DNA from: Hyphomicrobiales bacterium
Lineage (GTDB): Bacteria > Pseudomonadota > Alphaproteobacteria > Rhizobiales > CAYWUX01
Length of the DNA stretch: 9,437 bases
Direction of reading: 5' to 3'
Assembly (NCBI GenBank): GCA_028279265.1
Contig: JANQOC010000436.1
Location: 1-9,437, forward strand
This document shows, one piece after another, positions 3,981-9,437 of this stretch. The notes beneath the pieces were generated by a model. The model saw nothing but the letters and a program-made list of their open reading frames with translations. It had not been told where the DNA came from and made no database searches. The first letter of the stretch is position 1. Every line of letters begins with the position of its first letter. Position numbers and translations under genes: made by a program.

Positions 3981-5423
3981 ATGGTGAATAATAACGAATC
4001 GAATCTACAGGAGACGTGGACCAAAGTTCAATCTCGGTTGCGGGCGGAACTCGGAGAAGACGTATTCTCAAGCTGGTTTGGCCGTGTTGAACTGGAACAG
4101 TATGAATCCGGTTGTGTACAATTTTCTGTTCCCACCCGGTTTTTAAAGAGCTGGCTCAAATCTCACTATTCAGACAGAGTGGTCAAAGCCTTTTCGACGG
4201 AATTGAAAGATGTCGAAGGCGTGGACTTTCGCGTACGCCAGCCCAAGGGCTATACGGAAAAACTACAGGCCAACAATCTGCTCGAAGGGCAGGAGCCTGG
4301 AATTCGCACGACGACACGGTCAAATATCCGGCTGACAAACGGCTCGGATGAAGTTCGTACGGAATATGAGGGTTTTGAAGGGTCGCCACTTGACCGCCGT
4401 TTTACATTCGAATCCTTCGTCGTCGGCAGCGCCAACAGGTTGGCCCATGCTGCGGCATGGCAGGTTGCTGAATCCATTTTCGACATTCAGCTCAGATATA
4501 ATCCGCTCTTTGTCCATTCGTCTGTTGGACTTGGCAAAACCCATCTGCTGCATGCGATCGCCTGGGAAGTCAAAAAGCGCAATCCCAATGCACGGGTTCT
4601 GTATCTGACGGCCGAGAGGTTCATGTACAGTTTTGTCGAAGCCTTGCGGGCCCGGGACGCGATTGCGTTCAAGGACAAGCTGCGCGGCATTGATATTTTG
4701 CTGATCGACGATATGGAGTTTCTCCAGGGGCGGACGATCCAGCAGGAATTCGGCCATACGCTGAACTCCCTTATCGATGGCGGCAAACAGGTCGTGGTCG
4801 CATCTGATCGCGCACCGACGATGCTCGAAAGCCTGGATGCCCGCATGCGGTCAAGGCTTGCCGGCGGCCTCGTCACCGAAATCAGTCCGTTGGATTATGA
4901 TTTGAGATACAAAATTCTGAGGAAGCGGAGCGCGGAAAAAGCCGCGGCCGATCCCGGTTTTGTGCTCGCTGACGATGTGCTTGAATTCCTCGGCGCCCGC
5001 CTGACCGAAAGCGGCCGTGAACTCGAAGGGGCCATTACACGGATCTATGCGGCGTTCCAGCTCACGGACGAACCGATCACCGTGGAGACAGCCGAGCATA
5101 TCGTCCGGGACCTGATGCGCGGCAAGGAACCGAAACGCGTCAAGATCGACGATATTTTACGGATCGTTTCCAAACATTACGGCGTCAGCCGCGGCGATAT
5201 TCTGTCGCAACGACGCAATCGATCCATTGTCTGGCCCCGACAGATCGGGATGTACCTGGCGAAAAGTCTTACATCGCGATCCCTGCCCGAGATCGGACGG
5301 CGATTCGGTGGCAGAGATCACACGACAGTGTTGCACGCGATCCGCAAGATCGAAGCAAATGTCAAGGATAATCAGACACTTAAGGAAGAATTGGAAATTC
5401 TCAAGCGATTGCTGAAAGATTGA
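3981..5423 (+). CDS. dnaA: Chromosomal replication initiator protein DnaA
   Basis: DnaA is the AAA+ initiator that binds DnaA boxes, melts the origin and recruits the helicase. It is 480 aa from ATG 3981, a normal length. Domain I covers about residues 1-80 (WTKVQSRLRAELGEDVFSSWF), followed by a variable linker to about 135. The AAA+ core shows RRFTFESFVVGSANRLAHAA, Walker A GLGKTH (183-188), Walker B LLIDD (240-244), DARMRSRL with the arginine-finger region (286-293) and sensor 2 GRELEGAI (345-352). Domain IV ends in the signature GRDHTTVLHAIRKIE (444-458). GGGGA lies 4 nt before ATG 3981 (7 nt before GTG 3984, also possible); a GTG at 3960 falls in a hairpin and is less likely. Oddity: the motif usually read as RPRQ in domain IV is WPRQ here (Trp418). 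Likely control is by the upstream DnaA, CtrA and GANTC sites and the leader hairpin. Confidence 0.98.
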   Translation: MVNNNESNLQETWTKVQSRLRAELGEDVFSSWFGRVELEQYESGCVQFSVPTRFLKSWLKSHYSDRVVKAFSTELKDVEGVDFRVRQPKGYTEKLQANNLLEGQEPGIRTTTRSNIRLTNGSDEVRTEYEGFEGSPLDRRFTFESFVVGSANRLAHAAAWQVAESIFDIQLRYNPLFVHSSVGLGKTHLLHAIAWEVKKRNPNARVLYLTAERFMYSFVEALRARDAIAFKDKLRGIDILLIDDMEFLQGRTIQQEFGHTLNSLIDGGKQVVVASDRAPTMLESLDARMRSRLAGGLVTEISPLDYDLRYKILRKRSAEKAAADPGFVLADDVLEFLGARLTESGRELEGAITRIYAAFQLTDEPITVETAEHIVRDLMRGKEPKRVKIDDILRIVSKHYGVSRGDILSQRRNRSIVWPRQIGMYLAKSLTSRSLPEIGRRFGGRDHTTVLHAIRKIEANVKDNQTLKEELEILKRLLKD

Positions 5424-5432
5424 TTCCAAGTA

Positions 5433-5456
5433 CTTGATCCCACCAATGGGATCGAG
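5433..5456 (+). repeat. Stem-loop just after dnaA, without T-tract
   Basis: GATCCCA (5436-5442) pairs with TGGGATC (5447-5453) around a CCAA loop; outward T-G, T-A and C-G pairs extend it to 10 bp (5433-5456). It begins 10 nt after the dnaA stop codon and precedes the true terminator. With no T-run it is more likely a 3'-end stabilising or processing structure than a terminator. Confidence 0.55.
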
Positions 5457-5472
5457 CAGAGATACACTCAAG

Positions 5473-5506
5473 ACAGCCGGCTAAATCTCGATAGCCGGCT
5501 GTTTTT
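5473..5506 (+). terminator. Rho-independent terminator of dnaA
   Basis: ACAGCCGGCTA (5473-5483) pairs perfectly with TAGCCGGCTGT (5492-5502) around an 8-nt loop and runs into TTTTT (5502-5506). Each arm contains the self-palindrome AGCCGGCT, so the element is also a direct repeat. It implies that dnaN has its own promoter. Confidence 0.92.
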
Positions 5507-5603
5507 CAATTGAATTGTAATTCAGCTGCAACTGCGGCAAACTGTGGATTTCCGCGGGTTGTTCAGACATTTCCAACTGGGCGCACTATGATGTTCGGGT
5601 TCC

Positions 5604-5629
5604 CGGCAATAAGCGTTGCTTATTTGCCG
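5604..5629 (+). promoter_or_regulatory. Hairpin in the dnaN 5' leader
   Basis: CGGCAATAAGC (5604-5614) pairs with GCTTATTTGCCG (5618-5629) around a GTT loop, an 11-bp stem with one bulged T. It ends about 60 nt before the dnaN ATG. A second, short pairing is possible between CCCCT (5636-5640) and AGGGG (5657-5661). The -10-like TATGAT at 5587-5592 sits just upstream, but no clear -35 was found. A role in dnaN mRNA stability or translation is inference. Confidence 0.5.
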
Positions 5630-5689
5630 CTAATCCCCCTATAAGGAAGACATCCCAGGGGAAGAAAAAGACGAAACTAGGGTCGAACC

Positions 5690-6808
5690 ATGCGATTGAT
5701 AATTGAACGGGGCGCACTGCTGAAATCTCTCAACCACGTAACCAGTGTGGTAGAGCGGCGAAACACCATTCCGATTCTGTCCAATGTGCTGCTCTCCGCC
5801 GATAATGATCAGCTGAGATTGACGGCGACGGATCTGGAGCGTGAAGTTGTCGAGACGGTTCCCGCCAAGATTTCACAGGCCGGCGGTACAACGGTGTCCG
5901 CACATATGCTCCACGACATCATCCGTAAACTTCCCGATGGGGCCGATGTCGAACTTTCCAGGGGGGATGATGAAGGACGCATGACCCTGTCGTCCGGCCA
6001 CTCGCGGTTTGCCCTCCAGGTCCTTCCCGTCGAAGATTACCCGTCTCTTGATGCCGGCGATCTGGGTTACAAGTTCTCCGCTTCCTCAGTGGACCTGAAG
6101 CGGTTGATCGAAAAAACCCGTTTTGCCATATCCACGGAAGAAACCCGGTATTATCTGAACGGCATCTATCTCCACGCCTCGACGACTGACGATGTCGAGA
6201 TGCTGCGCGCCGTGGCAACGGACGGCCACAGGCTGGCACAGGTGGAGTTCGAACTTCCAAAAGGTGCGGAAGGCATTCCCGGCGTTATCGTTCCCCGGAA
6301 AACGGTATTCGAGCTTCACCGTCTCATCGAGGACAGCGAAAGTGCGGTCGATATTGAACTGTCCGACAGCAAGATCAGATTTACGACCGGTGACCTTATC
6401 CTGACATCAAAGCTTATAGACGGGACCTTCCCGGACTATGACCGCGTGATTCCGAAAGAGAACGACAAGGTGATGGACGTCAGGAAGGTTGAGTTTTCTC
6501 AGGCGGTTGACCGGGTTTCGACGCTTTCGTCCGACAAAGGCCGTGCCGTCAAGCTGAACATCGAGGAAGGCAAACTGACCCTGTCCGTGAACAATCCCGA
6601 CAGTGGCAGCGCGACAGAAGAGCTCGCCGTGTCTTACGACTCCGATGCCCTGGAAATAGGCTTCAACGCACGCTATCTATTGGATATATCCGGGCAACTG
6701 GATAGCGACCAGGCGCGATTTAAGCTGTCTGACCCCGGGTCTCCGACAATGGTTCTGGATGAAGGAGATGTCGGGGCGCTCTATGTCCTGATGCCCATGC
6801 GCGTCTAA
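5690..6808 (+). CDS. dnaN: DNA polymerase III beta subunit (sliding clamp)
   Basis: DnaN forms the dimeric ring that tethers DNA polymerase III and other clamp-binding proteins to DNA, and with Hda-type proteins promotes DnaA-ATP hydrolysis. The 372-aa length is exactly typical. Three clamp domains of about 120 residues each are evident. Family hallmarks include the N-terminal MRLIIERGALLKSLNHVTSVVERRNTIPILSNVLL region, ATDLEREVV (46-54), the LPVEDYPSL stretch in domain 1, AVATDGHRLAQVE in domain 2, the FPDYDRVIPKEN region at the start of domain 3 and the C-terminal MPMRV that lines the peptide-binding cleft. AGGG at 5679-5682 lies 7 nt before the ATG. It is separated from dnaA by a strong terminator and a structured leader, so it is probably expressed independently. 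No terminator is visible between it and recF. Confidence 0.98.
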   Translation: MRLIIERGALLKSLNHVTSVVERRNTIPILSNVLLSADNDQLRLTATDLEREVVETVPAKISQAGGTTVSAHMLHDIIRKLPDGADVELSRGDDEGRMTLSSGHSRFALQVLPVEDYPSLDAGDLGYKFSASSVDLKRLIEKTRFAISTEETRYYLNGIYLHASTTDDVEMLRAVATDGHRLAQVEFELPKGAEGIPGVIVPRKTVFELHRLIEDSESAVDIELSDSKIRFTTGDLILTSKLIDGTFPDYDRVIPKENDKVMDVRKVEFSQAVDRVSTLSSDKGRAVKLNIEEGKLTLSVNNPDSGSATEELAVSYDSDALEIGFNARYLLDISGQLDSDQARFKLSDPGSPTMVLDEGDVGALYVLMPMRV

Positions 6809-6905
6809 ACTTCGTACTGACAACGATTTAATGGCAACGATGGAGTTGCAAAATCGACAATCCGATCCTATCCGGTGAAACGGGTTTTGAAGCGGGGACA
6901 AATCG

Positions 6906-8040
6906 ATGTGCAATTCATCGGCTGACCCTGAATGAGTTTCGCAACTACCCGCAGCTTGTTCTCGATATTGACGAACGCTCCGTAGTCATTACCGGCAACA
7001 ATGGCTCCGGGAAAACTAATCTTCTCGAGGCTGTTTCACTGTTTGCACCCGGACGTGGGATCCGCAGAAGCAAGACGGAAAATTTCAGCCGCATTGGCGC
7101 AGCCTCGGCCTGGGCGGTCGCCGCTGACATGGACACTTTCCATGGCCGGGTACAGAGCGGCACCGGACTTGAGGCAAAGGTGAGCGCAACGGGGCGCAGC
7201 AACCGAATCGTGCGCATCGATGGTCAAACTCACCGATCCACTAACGTGCTTGCCGACTATCTCCACATCAGCTGGCTGACCCCGGCAATGGATGGATTGT
7301 TTACCGGCCCCGCTGCCGATAGGCGCCGGTTCATGGATCGCATAACCGCCGCCATGGATCCGAGCTTTCAAAAGATTTCGAACCAGTTTGACCGGGCCAT
7401 GCGCCAGAGGAACAAATTGCTGGACACGCAAGGTCTGGCCAATCCTATGTTTGAAGGGCTGGAGATTCAGCTAGCGGAATTTGGCGTTGCCCTCGCTGCC
7501 CATCGAATAGAAATGGTGGAGCAGATTGATCGTTCGATCGCCTTCAGGCGATCGGAGCTGGACAGCCCCTTCCCATGGGCGACGATTGAGATCGATGGTT
7601 ATCTGGAGAAGCAATTGCTGGAACAGCCGGCAATCGAAGTGGAAGACAATTATCGCAGCCTCCTGTCGGAGAACAGAGTCAAGGATCAGGCGGCGCGGCG
7701 CACCCTTGTGGGACCTCACCGGACGGATTTCCTGATCGGGCATGGCGAGAAAAACATGCCGGCGGAGATTTGTTCCACCGGAGAACAAAAAGCCCTTCTC
7801 ATCAATCTGGTCCTGGCCAATGTGCATCTCGTGAAACAGATCAATCGCAGCATCGGTCCGGTCATATTACTGGACGAGGTTGCCGCCCATTTGGACGAAA
7901 AAAGACGCCAATCTTTGTTTGAAAATGTGCTTCAATTGGGGGGGCAGGTGTGGATGACGGGCACAGACCGTGATATGTTTTCATCACTTGGAGAGAATGC
8001 CCAGTATCTCACCGTGGATAAGGGCATTGTGAAGCCCTAA
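6906..8040 (+). CDS. recF: DNA replication and repair protein RecF (start disrupted by an apparent 1-nt frameshift)
   Basis: RecF is the ABC-type ATPase of the RecFOR gap-repair pathway that helps load RecA on SSB-coated gaps. The frame is intact from just after a TAA at 6829 to 8040 and encodes IHRLTLNEFRNY, Walker A GNNGSGKTN (6994-7020), LLEAVSLFAPGRGIRR, signature STGEQKALL and Walker B VILLDEVAAHLD, about 377 aa in all. However, that frame has no ATG, GTG or TTG before Walker A; the first ATG is at 7129 and would give a 303-aa protein lacking the P-loop. A good Shine-Dalgarno (GCGGGGA, 6892-6898) stands 7 nt before ATG 6906, which is out of frame by one base: dropping T6909 gives MAIHRLTLNEF. 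So the given span includes one extra base. It may be a sequencing or assembly error, a real mutation, or a non-standard start such as ATT 6913. Another one-base solution lies in the AAAA at 6850-6853 after ATG 6840. Confidence 0.9.
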
Positions 8041-8044
8041 ATCC

Positions 8045-8072
8045 ATGATTTTCATATAAAATCATATATAAT
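8045..8072 (+). promoter_or_regulatory. AT-rich dyad and -10 element upstream of gyrB
   Basis: ATGATTTT (8045-8052) and AAAATCAT (8058-8065) are perfect 8-bp inverted repeats around CATAT, immediately followed by a perfect -10 hexamer TATAAT (8067-8072). No convincing -35 hexamer lies 16-18 bp upstream; the dyad occupies that place. The arrangement suggests a gyrB promoter with an overlapping operator or activator site, about 60 nt before the gyrB start. An A/T-only hairpin is a weak RNA structure, so a DNA-level role is preferred. Confidence 0.45.
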
Positions 8073-8130
8073 AACAACCCAATAAACGAACCAACAGAAG
8101 TCCCTGGCGACTTTATTAAAGAGCTTGAAA

Positions 8131-9437
8131 ATGAGTAATGAGCCGGTGAAAAACGAATTGGCTGACAATGACTATGGCGCCGAGTCGATCAAGGTCCTAA
8201 AAGGCCTTGATGCCGTGCGTAAGCGGCCGGGAATGTATATCGGCGATACCGATGATGGTTCCGGGCTTCATCACATGGTCTATGAGGTCGTCGATAACGC
8301 CATAGATGAGGCCCTGGCCGGATATTGCGACACGGTATCTGTGTCCTTGAATGCTGATGGATCCGTGACCGTCGAAGATAATGGTCGAGGCATCCCGGTG
8401 GATCTGCATGCGGAAGAAGGCATTTCCGCTGCGGAAGTCATAATGACGCAATTGCACGCCGGCGGAAAATTCGACCAGAATTCCTATAAAGTCTCCGGAG
8501 GATTGCACGGTGTCGGTGTATCCGTCGTCAATGCGCTGTCAACGGAGCTTGATCTGACGATTTGGCGGGATGGCAAGGAATACAAGATTTCGTTTGAATT
8601 GGGTGTTTCGAAATCGCCACTGGAGCAGACTGGCGATGCAGACAACAAGACAGGAACCCAGGTCAGGTTCCTGCCGAGCGATGAGATATTTGCCCAGACA
8701 GAATTTGATTTCAAAAAGCTGGAACACCGGTTGCGGGAACTCGCTTTTCTGAATTCCGGCGTCACGATTGTTTTGCAGGACAATCGGCAAGCTGACCCGA
8801 TATCCGAAACCATGTCGTACGAAGGCGGGTTGGTCGAATATGTCAGATATCTCGACCGGACGCGGACGTCCATGCTTGAGAAGCCGATTTATGTGACAAC
8901 GGAACGTGAAGGAATAACCGTTGAAGCCGCGCTCTGGTGGAACGATGGCTACCATGAAAATGTTTTGTGCTTCACCAACAATATTCCCCAGAGGGACGGG
9001 GGCACGCATCTGGCAGGATTTCGCGGCGCCCTGACCCGGACAATCAACAACTACGCTGCGGATTCCGGTGTCGCTAAAAAAGAGAAGATCTCGTTAACCG
9101 GTGATGATGCGCGGGAGGGGCTGACTTGTGTCTTGTCGGTGAAGGTTCCTGATCCGAAATTTTCCAGTCAGACGAAGGATAAGCTGGTCTCGTCGGAAGT
9201 TCGCCCCGTTGTCGAGGGGGCCATGCACGATGCCCTGAGCCAGTGGCTTGAAGAGCATCCGAGCGAGGCCAAGCTGATCGTGAGGAAGGTCGTGGAGGCC
9301 GCGGTCGCCCGCGAAGCCGCGCGCAAGGCACGCGAACTCACCCGCCGCAAGGGCGCTCTTGATATTTCAAGTTTACCGGGCAAACTGGCCGACTGCCAGG
9401 GACGGGATCCCTCCAAATGCGAGCTCTTCCTCGTCGA
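8131..9437 (+). CDS. gyrB: DNA gyrase subunit B, partial (3' end outside window)
   Basis: GyrB is the ATPase subunit of DNA gyrase (A2B2), which introduces negative supercoils and relieves the positive supercoils ahead of forks. From ATG 8131, 435 codons are open to the window edge. The GHKL ATPase site is complete: N-box YEVVDNAIDEALAGY with catalytic Glu52 and Mg-binding Asn56, VEDNGRGIP with Asp83 (adenine contact), and the lid GGLHGVGVSVVNALS (123-137). QTKDKLVSSEV (347-357) of the transducer domain carries the catalytic lysine. The window stops inside the TOPRIM entry motif CELFLV, just before EGDSAGG would be expected. MSNEPVKNELADNDYGAESIKVLKGLDAVRKRPGMYIG is the usual N-terminus; the Shine-Dalgarno is weak (AAAGAG, 8118-8123). 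It lies 90 bp after recF, probably with its own promoter at 8067. Confidence 0.97.
   Translation, partial: MSNEPVKNELADNDYGAESIKVLKGLDAVRKRPGMYIGDTDDGSGLHHMVYEVVDNAIDEALAGYCDTVSVSLNADGSVTVEDNGRGIPVDLHAEEGISAAEVIMTQLHAGGKFDQNSYKVSGGLHGVGVSVVNALSTELDLTIWRDGKEYKISFELGVSKSPLEQTGDADNKTGTQVRFLPSDEIFAQTEFDFKKLEHRLRELAFLNSGVTIVLQDNRQADPISETMSYEGGLVEYVRYLDRTRTSMLEKPIYVTTEREGITVEAALWWNDGYHENVLCFTNNIPQRDGGTHLAGFRGALTRTINNYAADSGVAKKEKISLTGDDAREGLTCVLSVKVPDPKFSSQTKDKLVSSEVRPVVEGAMHDALSQWLEEHPSEAKLIVRKVVEAAVAREAARKARELTRRKGALDISSLPGKLADCQGRDPSKCELFLV

Noticed and set aside
4320..4876. Overlapping minus-strand open frames inside dnaA
   Set aside because: They are antisense to the AAA+ core of dnaA and show no recognisable domains or ribosome-binding sites.
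5543..5551. TGTGGATTT, a possible reverse DnaA box before dnaN
   Set aside because: Two mismatches at the start of the box and no neighbouring boxes.
6831..6878. Small open frame of 15 codons between dnaN and recF
   Set aside because: No Shine-Dalgarno and no recognisable product; at most it may be a frameshifted piece of the recF N-terminus.
7129..8040. recF starting at ATG 7129 (303 aa)
   Set aside because: It would lack Walker A and the conserved N-terminal lobe, which are encoded in the same frame just upstream, and there is no good Shine-Dalgarno at this ATG.
1..9437. CRISPR arrays, insertion sequences, tRNA/rRNA genes and parS sites
   Set aside because: No regularly spaced repeats, transposase sequence, terminal inverted repeats, RNA gene folds or parS-like palindrome were seen on either strand.

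Overview
The window looks like the chromosomal replication-initiation neighbourhood of an alphaproteobacterium of moderate GC. Evidence for the lineage: the order ubiE / mutM – enoyl-CoA hydratase – rpsT – dnaA, the C-x4-C variant zinc finger of MutM, the DnaA domain IV sequence, and two full TTAA-N7-TTAAC sites of the CtrA type close to GANTC (CcrM-type) sites in the rpsT–dnaA interval. Genus cannot be fixed from the sequence.

Layout: 1-422 is the 5' part of ubiE on the minus strand (leaves the window). Everything else is on the plus strand: mutM (544-1437), enoyl-CoA hydratase (1487-2260), tandem rpsT promoters, a leader hairpin, rpsT (2499-2765) and its strong terminator (2812-2839). A roughly 570-bp non-coding stretch (2840-3412) follows. 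It is built like an origin or dnaA control region: DnaA boxes at both ends facing inward, an AT-rich core carrying two CtrA sites, four GANTC sites and a 28-bp dyad. Then come a rhodanese-domain gene with a probable TTG start (3413-3856), dnaA (3981-5423) preceded by a hairpin and followed by two hairpins (the second a good terminator), dnaN (5690-6808) with its own structured leader, recF (about 6906-8040), and the first two thirds of gyrB (8131 to the end).

How the genes work together: DnaA opens the origin; DnaN is the clamp that holds the polymerase and regulates DnaA-ATP; RecF loads RecA at gaps; GyrB removes positive supercoils. MutM repairs oxidised guanine. rpsT (ribosomal protein S20), ubiE (quinone synthesis), the hydratase and the rhodanese are growth-linked or metabolic passengers.

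The most notable points are: (1) recF has no ATG, GTG or TTG anywhere in the open frame upstream of its Walker A motif, and a good Shine-Dalgarno plus ATG sits exactly one base out of frame, so a one-base indel or a non-standard start is likely; (2) the rpsT–dnaA interval carries a compact CtrA/DnaA/GANTC module that may be oriC or a cell-cycle-controlled dnaA regulatory region; (3) several well-formed RNA hairpins lie in the leaders of rpsT, dnaA and dnaN. I saw no mobile element, CRISPR array, tRNA or rRNA, and no clearly new multi-gene system.
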